From Lachnospiraceae bacterium (GTDB taxonomy: Bacteria > Bacillota > Clostridia > Lachnospirales > Lachnospiraceae), in the NCBI GenBank assembly GCA_902363135.1, contig CABIZF010000026.1, forward strand, positions 1 through 9,263: a DNA stretch of 9,263 nucleotides, written 5' to 3'. The translations under genes and the position numbers were made by a program. The notes beneath the pieces were generated by a model that saw only the letters and a list, made by a program, of their open reading frames with translations, was not told the DNA's origin and ran no database searches. Numbering within the stretch: position 1 is the first letter of the stretch; each line of letters begins with the position of its first letter. Positions 1-7,921 of this stretch are shown here, piece by piece.

Positions 1-145
1 TCCTCAAACAGGAAGCGGGCTGCCCAAACTGCGGATCTTCTCCGCAGTCCGGCACCCCTGCCTAAATTCGGCATCCATGCCTTATCCAGACATGACCTGC
101 CCCTTCTTATGCTTGCAGTTTATCTTTGCTGCATATGCTACTTGC
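1..145 (-). other. GC-rich hairpin region downstream of the operon
   Basis: This stretch follows the stop codon of the 1816-aa gene and holds no gene I can support. It can form several small hairpins. The best is an 8-bp perfect stem, ACTGCGGA/TCCGCAGT, with a 5-nt loop at 28-48. A TGCC/GGCA stem lies at about 59-73. No run of T follows the 8-bp stem on either strand, so it is not a convincing intrinsic terminator, although it could be the 3' end of the operon transcript or the start of a structured leader that continues outside the window. Confidence 0.4.
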
Positions 146-3100
146 TCATTTTACGGTTACGGTCACCTTCACCGATATCTTCCCGGATTTGATGGTGATC
201 GTCGCCGTTCCTTTCTTCACGCCCTTCACCTTACCGCTCTTGCTCACGGTCGCTACCTTCTTATTCGAAGAGCGGTAGGTGAACTTCTCCTCACTGCTCT
301 TCGGGACTGCCTTCGCCTTTAAGGTATAGGTCTTTCCCTTTTTGATGCTCACGCTCTCCGGAACGCCGGTGATCGCAGTCGTCTTTGTCTTTGGTACCGT
401 CACAGTCACGATAAATTTCTTGCTGCCGGACTTGACCGTGATCTTCGCGGTGCCGGACTTCTTTGCCTTGATGACGCCCTTTGCGCTGACCGTCGCCACC
501 TTCTTATTCGAAGAGCGGTAGGTCACCTTCTGCCTGGAGGTAAATGGGGTAACGACTGGCCTCAGCGTCGCCTTCGTTCCCTTCTCCATCGTCAGCTTCT
601 TTGAAAGTCCGGTGATCTTCGTCGTCTTGACCGCCGCCTTCTGAACCTTGACTGTCACGGTACGGCTGTAGCCGCTCGCCAGAGTGATGGTCAGCTTCGC
701 GCTGCCGGTCTTTTTCTTTGCGGTCAGCTTGCCGCTTCCATTCACGGTAAATATCTTCGTGTTGCTGGATGTATAAGAGGCTACCGAGTCTCCTGCTGCA
801 AGATCGCTCACCCGAAATCCGGTCGTCGCCTGTTTGGTCTTTAATGTGATCTTCTCTGTATTCACCTGCATCGTCGGTGCGAGTGCGCTCCCAGCCTGCC
901 GGTACTGCTTCTTGCCGCAGAGCTCACAGGTGGTTACCTGCGTCTCCGGTGAAAATACCGTCGCCGCCGTGGTCGTCACCCATGCCCCGTAACGGTGTGA
1001 TACCCCGTCATTTAAGCACGTCTTCTCCAGCGGGCTGCCGTAGCTTCTGGTCTCCTGATAGCCGCAGATGACGCAGGATCTCGCCTGTGTCTCGGCTGCA
1101 TCGACTGTTGCTGGAGAAACGGTACGCCATGTGCCAAACGTGTGCGGCGCTTCCTCCTTTTTCTCCCCGCAGTTCCACTCGCAGGCCTTCCAGTGGGAGG
1201 ATGCATCGTAACTCCATGTGGTCAGCCACCGGTGCTCGTGCTCCTCGATCTGGTAGTAATCTGTATAATGGAAGACGATCACATCCCCATTGTTCAGGTA
1301 CTGCTCGTTGACTGCGTTTTCCGGATGGTGTCCGTTTAAGGTGTACATCCAGCCTGTGTTCTTTCCGTTCGTAAATTCTGCAAGGGTCACATCCCCCTTC
1401 GTGACAGATACGACATAATTGCCCTTCGGGTTATAGCAGCTCATACCATTTGCCGCAAGGGCCGCTTCCAGTACCGTCTTTACCGTCGCACGGCTATCTA
1501 CGACCATCTGCGTTTCCGGGATCCACGTCTGCAGGTTGCCCTTGCTTAAGGTATGTACCTGTCCGTCCGTATCGCTGTCGTGAACCGTATCACCAAGTAA
1601 AGAAAACGTCACCACGATCTTTCCGGTCGGCGGGAATACCGCGACCGTGATCGTCGTCTCCACCGCTCCGTACTTGACCTGCAGCATCTGGCTGCCGATC
1701 TTATTCGGATTGTAGCCGACAAACGTCAGCTCTTTCCACTCCGGATGTGCCTTCGTGCCGTCACTCTTCGTGACCGTAATCGTCGCACCGGAGAGGTCGA
1801 GCTCCTCGCCAAGGTCATACTCCTTCTTGTAGTCGCCGGAAATCTCCAGCGCCGTCGCATAGGCCCCGGCTCCATAAACAGGATAATACGTTCCCTGCTT
1901 CCAGTTCGTATAGTTTCCGCTGTTCAGCCCGGCTGCTACCGTGCCGTTGGCGAACTCCGTTGCAGTTTTCGGGAAGCAGTACAGGGCCTGGTCAAACTTG
2001 TAGTCAATACCGTAGGTATCATCGTATTCATACGGCAGATCCTGCGGGTTGCCCGATACCGCCAGAACCGTACCGATACCACCGATGCCAGAAGCAGCAC
2101 CACAAGTATCCAGATAATAGTTGTTCGAGATGCCCTGGAACTTGTCAAATCCTCTCAGGTAGCCAACGACCGCGCCGACGTTGCTGCTGCCGCTGACCGT
2201 GCCATAGAAGAAGTTGTTCGTGATCGCACCGCTGCCGTTGCCCCAGCACTGCTTACAGCTCGGCTCACCGCCGAAGATACCACCGACATTTGAGCCGCCG
2301 GACACCGTGCCTGCCACATAGCAGTTCTTTACAGATACGACCGGGGTATTCGGTGCGTCGGATGCCTCATATCCACTTCCGACAATGCCACCGGCCCACT
2401 TGCCGGATGCCGTGACCATCCCGGTGAAGCTGCTGTTCGTGACCATGCATGCCCCCATCGACTGCCCTTTGGTTCCGACCAGTCCTCCGACCTTATCGAC
2501 TCCATATACCGTCGCCGCACTGGTACAGTTGCGGATCACACCATTAAAACCGCCTGCAAACGTACCGATACCCGATTCTTTTCCAGTATAGCCAATGACT
2601 ACCCCAGCTTCCGCTGTACAATTTTCGATCACCACATGATTTGCACCAGACGCATACCCGCCGATCAGTCCTGCCTTTTTCGTGCTCATGCCGGAAAGCA
2701 AAGTAACGTTGCGGATCCGAGCTGTATCCGGGCAGCCCGTATTATAATTTCCATCCTTGCCATAGTCGATGGTATAGCGGTCGATCAGGCCATAGCCGTC
2801 GATCTGCTTTCCATAGAGCTTCAGATTCTCGATCGTGGCCTCCCGCACGTAATTAAAGAGTGGCTTTCCGCCATCTGCCACCGTAAGCGTATGGTTCGCA
2901 CCGTCCAGAATTCCGGAAAAAGCCCACAGATACTTTCCATTTTCTGACAGGCCATGTCCGGTAGCCAAGCCCCCGATCGGCTTCCAGTCAGATGGAAGTG
3001 TGATGTCCGCCATCATCCGGAAATGCATGCCGTCGAAAGAATAACCATCCGTATTGACCTTCTCGCGCAGCGCTTCCAGATCTTCTGCGGTCTTCAGCTG

Positions 3101-5596
3101 ATACGGATTGCTTTCCGACCCATTCCCTTCCCACGGGAAAGACTCTGCAATACATTCAACCTTTGCGATGTCTGAGCAAACCTCGTCACTGTAAGAATAT
3201 ACCTTCCCCGTATCTTCATTATAATCATTTCGCTCATACTTTACCCTACAGTAATAATATACCGTTCCTACCTTTGTTACTATAGGGTTATAAGTCGCAT
3301 CTGTTGCACCTGGAATCAGTGTTCCCTTTGTGACATCTGCCTCTGCGCTCTGATACCACTGATACCTTGCTTTAAGGCGACTGAATATGTCATACTCCCA
3401 CTCCGTCTTTTCTAATGCAATTTCCAGCTGAATAATTTCCTGCTTACCAAGCACATGTTGTACATTTTGTGGCTGCTTTTCAATCACCGGCGTCTCTACC
3501 TTCTCCGGATAGACCCGAAAGGTTTTGATGTCACTCTCTCCTGAATAAACATGCCCCTCTTTCTCATAAGTCACCCTGCAGCAGTACCCTGCAATCGTTC
3601 TGGTATCTGTCGGTACTATATAAGAAGCTTCCGTAGCACCTTCAATTTCGATATATACATCTTTCCCCTCACTGCCTTGTGTATAATATCCCCACTGATA
3701 ACTACAGGAACTGGTATCCTCCGTCTCTCCATTTGGTCCCGTCACTGAGACATTTGCTGTCAAAACCGGTGACTCAGACCCCTGTGCCAGCATCCCTGTT
3801 CCACGGGTACTTGTAAGCTGGACATCCGGTGTATAATCCCATCCACCTTTTCTCAAGGTGATTTTATAGGAAGCCGAATCAAGACAATGAAGTGCAGCAC
3901 CATCTATAATCCGCATCTCAATGATGTATTCCTCGTGTGTCTGCCAGTCTGGAACAAACTGATAAGTTTGATAAAATTCAGGAGGAATCACCTCACCATT
4001 TATGACCAGCTCTATTGTAGTGCGGGCTCCATAATAATTATTATAACCATACGGTGTTGAATCAATCGTCACATTCGCCGCATTTTCCGGCACTTCCATC
4101 GTCCATGACTGATCTTCCATCGTATCTTCCAACTCCGGCAATAGTTCATGCCCCCACGAGTCCTGTACCGAAAGGAATCTCAGATGATTTTTATACGTCA
4201 CCGGAAGGGTATGCGTCTCTATTAGCTGTCCATTTTTGCGGACTTCGATCTGAAAAGATTGAATTGCCTTGTTCCGATTACCCTTGCAAATGGCTCCTCT
4301 CAAATAAGTATATCCGTTTTTTTGCAGAGTGACGCGATGTACCGTCTCATCTGCCGGATCCTCATAAACTGCATATGCCTTCGTACCCTCTGGCAGATCT
4401 TCTGAAAACTCTGCCGATACATACATATAAGCATTGGTCTTGCTATCCAACGGTGTGTGGACATATTCCGAAGGTACTAAAAATGCTTCACTCCCATCCA
4501 GCGCTTCCAGGGTCATCTCGGTCTGTTTTTTTTCATACCAGTCCAATACATTCCTCAGCGTCACGCTCTTCACATAATTCCCGGATGTTTCCCCCGCCGG
4601 AATTACTGTCAACCTGCTATACGCCGCCGAAATAACGCTATATTCTTCCCCATCAGCCTGTTTTGTCTTTTTTGCTGTAATGAAATAAGACGTGTCCCTC
4701 GGGGCCAGTGTCGGGAGTGTCACCCGTCCGTTTTCATCCGTCACAAGCCCTTCCTGCAGCTCTCCGTCAATATAAATGGATGCACCCGCACAGTCTGTAT
4801 ACCGATTTCCGTTCGCTGTCCGCAGGCGCAGAACCGCATTCTGGTTTTCCTGAATTGTCTGTTCTGTCTGTGTAAAAAAAGCCAACAGTTCATTCTTCTG
4901 CTGAATAAAAAAGTGCAGGTCATCGCCCTCCTGCACCTTTTCACTCAGTGCAATATTCGCCCATGAGACTGTGGTATCATGGTTCCGGGCATATTCAATG
5001 TCTGCGACGTCCTTTCGGTCAATTCCCCACAAGCGATAGATTACGCCATCATAAAAGCCTTCTTCATCTGCATGGTAATCATAGCCAGCTTCTGCCCCAC
5101 CCGGATAGTACTGGTCGTGAGCCGCCTTTATCGCATCGTTCATCGTGTAAGATGATTGCCCGGTTAAGGTTACCGTGCGTCCGGCCATCACATTGCCGTC
5201 TTTGTCATCCAAAAATTCACCAAATTTGCTGACACTGACCGTCACCTCGATCTCTGTCGTCTCCGCATCTTCTGGCCCACTCTCCTCCGCCTGCGTATCC
5301 AGTGCTGCGGCCTCCGCATCGCTGAGCACCTCGATCCCTTCGATCAGGTCGGTGTCGGCCGCCGGTTCCTCCTCTGAGGGAACCGCCGAATCTTCTACTG
5401 AATCAATCGGCAAATCATCATCGATCACCGGATCATCCTCATCTATCTGCCCGGTCTCTGCCTCTGAAAGTGAAGGCTCCGCAGCCTCCTCCACTTCAAC
5501 CGGGACGATCTCGTCTGCCAGTGCCGTCATCGGAAGCTGCAGAACCATCAGTCCCACGAGCAGCCATCCTACCAGACATCTCCATGTACGCTTCAT
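146..5596 (-). CDS. Giant secreted multidomain protein with two transcobalamin-like (DUF4430) regions, GLUG and Ig-like domains
   Basis: The product is 1816 aa and probably acts at the cell surface as a cobalamin or corrinoid binder; that role is inferred. It starts with a signal peptide (residues 1-27, ending TALA before DE), then a very acidic linker (28-117). A first DUF4430-like region is at about 115-236 (DAIKAA helix, IYRLWGI, EGDDLHFFI). A transthyretin/prealbumin-like repeat follows (about 250-330), then cadherin-like/Ig-like sandwiches (about 465-815, with Trp and Cys core residues). GLUG-type motifs (GGLVG, GGIVG, GGIFG, GAVVG) occupy about 960-1145, and a Big_3 domain 1247-1320. 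A clear second DUF4430 domain lies at 1324-1446 (TVKTVLEAAL, GWMYTLNG, NNGDVIVFHYTDYY). Cys-rich CxxC repeats (1453-1565) and three Lys-rich Big_2 domains (1567-1816) end the protein. There is no LPXTG or C-terminal membrane segment. The site AAGGGAGG (5607-5614) precedes the ATG by 10 nt. It is the third gene of the unit, 105 bp after the 734-aa gene, with a hairpin between. Confidence 0.9.
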   Translation of the reverse strand: MKRTWRCLVGWLLVGLMVLQLPMTALADEIVPVEVEEAAEPSLSEAETGQIDEDDPVIDDDLPIDSVEDSAVPSEEEPAADTDLIEGIEVLSDAEAAALDTQAEESGPEDAETTEIEVTVSVSKFGEFLDDKDGNVMAGRTVTLTGQSSYTMNDAIKAAHDQYYPGGAEAGYDYHADEEGFYDGVIYRLWGIDRKDVADIEYARNHDTTVSWANIALSEKVQEGDDLHFFIQQKNELLAFFTQTEQTIQENQNAVLRLRTANGNRYTDCAGASIYIDGELQEGLVTDENGRVTLPTLAPRDTSYFITAKKTKQADGEEYSVISAAYSRLTVIPAGETSGNYVKSVTLRNVLDWYEKKQTEMTLEALDGSEAFLVPSEYVHTPLDSKTNAYMYVSAEFSEDLPEGTKAYAVYEDPADETVHRVTLQKNGYTYLRGAICKGNRNKAIQSFQIEVRKNGQLIETHTLPVTYKNHLRFLSVQDSWGHELLPELEDTMEDQSWTMEVPENAANVTIDSTPYGYNNYYGARTTIELVINGEVIPPEFYQTYQFVPDWQTHEEYIIEMRIIDGAALHCLDSASYKITLRKGGWDYTPDVQLTSTRGTGMLAQGSESPVLTANVSVTGPNGETEDTSSCSYQWGYYTQGSEGKDVYIEIEGATEASYIVPTDTRTIAGYCCRVTYEKEGHVYSGESDIKTFRVYPEKVETPVIEKQPQNVQHVLGKQEIIQLEIALEKTEWEYDIFSRLKARYQWYQSAEADVTKGTLIPGATDATYNPIVTKVGTVYYYCRVKYERNDYNEDTGKVYSYSDEVCSDIAKVECIAESFPWEGNGSESNPYQLKTAEDLEALREKVNTDGYSFDGMHFRMMADITLPSDWKPIGGLATGHGLSENGKYLWAFSGILDGANHTLTVADGGKPLFNYVREATIENLKLYGKQIDGYGLIDRYTIDYGKDGNYNTGCPDTARIRNVTLLSGMSTKKAGLIGGYASGANHVVIENCTAEAGVVIGYTGKESGIGTFAGGFNGVIRNCTSAATVYGVDKVGGLVGTKGQSMGACMVTNSSFTGMVTASGKWAGGIVGSGYEASDAPNTPVVSVKNCYVAGTVSGGSNVGGIFGGEPSCKQCWGNGSGAITNNFFYGTVSGSSNVGAVVGYLRGFDKFQGISNNYYLDTCGAASGIGGIGTVLAVSGNPQDLPYEYDDTYGIDYKFDQALYCFPKTATEFANGTVAAGLNSGNYTNWKQGTYYPVYGAGAYATALEISGDYKKEYDLGEELDLSGATITVTKSDGTKAHPEWKELTFVGYNPNKIGSQMLQVKYGAVETTITVAVFPPTGKIVVTFSLLGDTVHDSDTDGQVHTLSKGNLQTWIPETQMVVDSRATVKTVLEAALAANGMSCYNPKGNYVVSVTKGDVTLAEFTNGKNTGWMYTLNGHHPENAVNEQYLNNGDVIVFHYTDYYQIEEHEHRWLTTWSYDASSHWKACEWNCGEKKEEAPHTFGTWRTVSPATVDAAETQARSCVICGYQETRSYGSPLEKTCLNDGVSHRYGAWVTTTAATVFSPETQVTTCELCGKKQYRQAGSALAPTMQVNTEKITLKTKQATTGFRVSDLAAGDSVASYTSSNTKIFTVNGSGKLTAKKKTGSAKLTITLASGYSRTVTVKVQKAAVKTTKITGLSKKLTMEKGTKATLRPVVTPFTSRQKVTYRSSNKKVATVSAKGVIKAKKSGTAKITVKSGSKKFIVTVTVPKTKTTAITGVPESVSIKKGKTYTLKAKAVPKSSEEKFTYRSSNKKVATVSKSGKVKGVKKGTATITIKSGKISVKVTVTVK
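149..898 (-). repeat. Big_2 triple module, copy A (paralogous to 5705-6448)
   Basis: The last 250 codons of the 1816-aa gene encode three tandem Big_2 domains that clearly match the last 248 codons of the 734-aa gene, in order and nearly in length. Shared stretches include SSNKKVATVS, GTAKITVKSGSKK, TVPKTKT and KKGTATIT. Within the module the codons for SSNKK recur with nearly identical DNA (TTCTTATTCGAAGA on the plus strand at about 259 and 502, and again in the other gene). The two copies are in direct orientation and could recombine. Confidence 0.85.
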
Positions 5597-5622
5597 CCTT
5601 CTATATCCTCCCTTCCATTTCG

Positions 5623-5666
5623 AAAAAGGGCTTCTCTTCCGCAGTTGCTCTGAAAGAAAAGCCCTT
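5623..5666 (-). terminator. Intrinsic terminator-like hairpin between genes 2 and 3
   Basis: In minus-strand RNA the arms at 5652-5666 and 5626-5640 pair over 15 contiguous positions (AAGGGCUUUUCUUUC with GGAAGAGAAGCCCUU, two G-U pairs), with an 11-nt loop. Five U in a row follow (two inside the stem), then CG, so the U tract is short. In the plus direction the two G-U pairs become mismatches, so the hairpin is built for the minus strand. The ribosome site and ATG of the next gene follow about 27 nt later, with no room for a complete promoter. Partial termination or a stabilised mRNA 3' end is the likely effect. Confidence 0.7.
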
Positions 5667-5701
5667 CTTTGTAAATCGCTATTTTGTTTTTCTGTGTCCG
5701 T

Positions 5702-7906
5702 TTACTTCACAGTCACTTTTACCTTGACTGTTTCGGATCCGGACTTCACCGTGATCGTCGCCGTACCCTTCTTGATGCCTTTGACTTTACCGCTCTTGGT
5801 GACGGTCGCGATCTTCTTGTTCGAAGAGGTGTAAGTGATCTTCTCATCACTATTCTTCGGAGCGACCTTTGCCTTCAGGCTGTAGGTCTTGCCCTTCTTT
5901 ACTGTGATGTCCTTTGCAACGGTGATCGAACTCGTCTTTGTTTTCGGTACCGTGATCGTCACTGTGACCTTCTTGCTGCCGGACTTGACGGTGATCTTTG
6001 CCGTGCCTGCCTTCTTCGCCGTGACAACGCCATTCTTGCTGACGGTTGCCACCTTCTTATTCGAAGAAGTGTAGGTCAGCTTCTGTGCAGAGGTAAACGG
6101 AGCAACGGTTGCTTTCAGGGATGCTTTCTCGCCCTTCTTCACCGTCAGCTTCTTCTCTGCCACTTTGACCTTCCTTGTCTTGACCGCTGTCTTTTGTACC
6201 TTTACAGTCACGGTCTTTGTCAGCCCGCTCGCCAGTGTGATCTCCAGCTTCGCGCTGCCCTTCTTTTTACCAGTCAGGATACAGGTACCATCTGCATTGC
6301 CCTTTACGGTAAATACCTTTGTGTTGGTGGACTTCCATGTTGCCACGGAATCGCCCTTTGCCAGCCCGGTGACCTTCAGGCCCTTCGTGGACTGCTTTGC
6401 CTTTAAGGTGACGGTCGATGCATTGACGGTCGCGGTCGGAGCCAGCTTCTCACCGACATCCTTTGTCTCTACGGTGCCGCAGACCGTGCAGGTTCTCTGC
6501 TGCTGCTCTGCACCGCTGACTGTCGCATCTGCTGTCTTTGTCCAGTCACTCCACTGATGCCCGGTCGCCTTGATCGTCTGTGTCTTCACATCGCCACAGC
6601 GGGTACAGGTATCGGTCTGTACACCATCCTCAGTACAGGTCGCTTCCTTTGTCACTTTGGAGACATAATCATGGCCGAGTGCCGGGATCTCCTGTACGCT
6701 GTCCGGATCTGCCTCGCCACATCTTGTACAGTGCCTGCTCTGAGAGCCTGCTGCCGTGCATGTCGCTGCTGCATCTACCGTATACTCTGCTGCATACTCA
6801 TGGCCAAGTGCTGCCAGCTCTTCTACACTGTCCGGATCAGCTTCACCACACCGTGTGCAGTGCTTACTCTGAAAACCTTTCTCGGTACAGGTCGGGGCTA
6901 CATCTACTGTATACTCATCCGCATAGTCATGTCCCAGCGCTTCTATTACATTGCCTGCATAGGAGTCACCGCAAATGGTACAGGTCAAGCTTTCGTAACC
7001 TTCTTCTGTACAAGTTGCATCTTTAGGTTTTGTCTCTTCGCCTTTGCAATGAACAGCTGTAGCTCGCATTAAACGATCATTTTCACTCGCACAAATTGCA
7101 GACCAGCTATCCTTTGTTCCAGCGTAACAAATAGTTTTTAGCTTTCTACAACTCGCAAATGCACCTTTACCAACTTGAACATCTGACTGTCCAAGAGTAA
7201 AATACGGTAATGTTGTACACTGATTAAACGCATAATCTTCAATACGCTTCACTGAATTAAGCTGAAACGGAAGCAAAGCTTTATTCATCTGGAACGCACC
7301 TTTACCAATTTCTTGGACATTCTCCAGATTAATCGCCTGCAGCGCTCTATCTCCATCAAAGGCATAAGCGCCTACCTTTGTAACAGTAGATGGTAAAACA
7401 ACTTCTTTTAATTTCCCATAATATGTTGTCGTACCTGCATAAAACCAATATGGGCCTATGTTGTCAATACCATTATCTATCACAATTTTTGTAACTGTTC
7501 TTGCTTCGGCGTTTCTCCATGGACTATCGGTAGCAACATTGAAATTGGTAGCCTTCTGTGGTTGATTTTTATCAAGTAATTCAACGTGCAGAACATTATC
7601 TACATATCGGTAACGAAGATTATAGTCAACCAGATCATTCCACTTAACATCCTCAGCATCTGCTAATTCCTGCACTGCTGCTTGTTCTTCCATCGTAACA
7701 GGTGTGTCCAACTCCACCTGTTGAATAGAATCAATGGATATAGAAGTATTATTTTCCATCACTTCAGATTCTGATATTTCTCCCGTATCCGACTCCAACA
7801 CCTCATCAGTAAGAATTTCGTTTTCTTCTGCATAAATTATTGATGGAGCAAGTGTTGAAAATACCAAGGAAAATGACAATAATAATATACATTGTTTCTT
7901 TTTCAT
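5702..7906 (-). CDS. Secreted BspA-type leucine-rich repeat protein with Cys-rich repeats and Big_2 domains
   Basis: The product is 734 aa. The signal peptide is residues 1-26 (KKK start, hydrophobic core, SIIYA before EEN), followed by an acidic linker to about 90. BspA-type leucine-rich repeats (LRR_5) cover about 138-260, with the usual cadence (IVIDNGIDNIGPYWFY, KEVVLPSTVTKVGAYAF, EIGKGAF, RIEDYAF). A segment from about 290 to 485 holds four to five Cys-rich repeats of form CTxxGxxxxxCTxCG then GHxY; these could bind zinc, which is not shown. Three Lys-rich Big_2 domains (487-734) end the protein. There is no LPXTG, SLH or membrane anchor. No DUF4430 region is visible, so its role beside two such proteins is unknown; BspA repeats generally mediate protein or host adhesion. 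Start is supported by AAGGA nine nt before ATG, overlapping the stop of the upstream gene (15-bp gap), so translation is probably coupled. Confidence 0.9.
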   Translation of the reverse strand: MKKKQCILLLSFSLVFSTLAPSIIYAEENEILTDEVLESDTGEISESEVMENNTSISIDSIQQVELDTPVTMEEQAAVQELADAEDVKWNDLVDYNLRYRYVDNVLHVELLDKNQPQKATNFNVATDSPWRNAEARTVTKIVIDNGIDNIGPYWFYAGTTTYYGKLKEVVLPSTVTKVGAYAFDGDRALQAINLENVQEIGKGAFQMNKALLPFQLNSVKRIEDYAFNQCTTLPYFTLGQSDVQVGKGAFASCRKLKTICYAGTKDSWSAICASENDRLMRATAVHCKGEETKPKDATCTEEGYESLTCTICGDSYAGNVIEALGHDYADEYTVDVAPTCTEKGFQSKHCTRCGEADPDSVEELAALGHEYAAEYTVDAAATCTAAGSQSRHCTRCGEADPDSVQEIPALGHDYVSKVTKEATCTEDGVQTDTCTRCGDVKTQTIKATGHQWSDWTKTADATVSGAEQQQRTCTVCGTVETKDVGEKLAPTATVNASTVTLKAKQSTKGLKVTGLAKGDSVATWKSTNTKVFTVKGNADGTCILTGKKKGSAKLEITLASGLTKTVTVKVQKTAVKTRKVKVAEKKLTVKKGEKASLKATVAPFTSAQKLTYTSSNKKVATVSKNGVVTAKKAGTAKITVKSGSKKVTVTITVPKTKTSSITVAKDITVKKGKTYSLKAKVAPKNSDEKITYTSSNKKIATVTKSGKVKGIKKGTATITVKSGSETVKVKVTVK
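5705..6448 (-). repeat. Big_2 triple module, copy B (paralogous to 149-898)
   Basis: This is the C-terminal module of the 734-aa gene, the counterpart of the one ending the 1816-aa gene. Each has three Big_2 units of about 80 residues with the S(S/T)NxK(V/I)(A/F)TV core. The level of identity, highest in units 2 and 3, suggests duplication of a shared stalk or wall-associating module, or repeated exchange between the two genes. Confidence 0.85.
6659..6916 (-). repeat. Tandem 129-bp repeat encoding Cys-rich units
   Basis: Two adjacent copies of 43 codons (residues 331-373 and 374-416 of the 734-aa protein) share EYTVD, HCTRCGEADPDSV and ALGH in the same spacing. More diverged copies lie just upstream (about 297-330) and downstream (417-450). 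In-frame tandem repeats like this commonly vary in copy number between strains. Confidence 0.8.
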
Positions 7907-7921
7907 GGCTTCTATTCCTTT

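Noticed and set aside
1745..2293. Plus-strand 182-codon open frame
   Set aside because: It lies wholly inside the 1816-aa gene on the opposite strand, has no ribosome site or recognisable domain, and its composition is that of an antisense shadow.
5175..5834. Plus-strand Ser-rich 219-codon open frame
   Set aside because: It spans the start of the large gene, the intergenic terminator and the end of the preceding gene in antisense. The Ser richness is the complement of acidic codons in the linker.
5684..6406. Plus-strand 240-codon open frame
   Set aside because: It is antisense to the repetitive Big_2 module; its repeats only mirror those of the real gene.
6659..6916. CRISPR-like spaced repeats
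   Set aside because: The repeats are in-frame coding units with period 129 bp and no unique spacers.
6557..7072. Plus-strand 171-codon Cys-rich open frame
   Set aside because: It is antisense to the CxxC repeats of the 734-aa gene and has no supported start.
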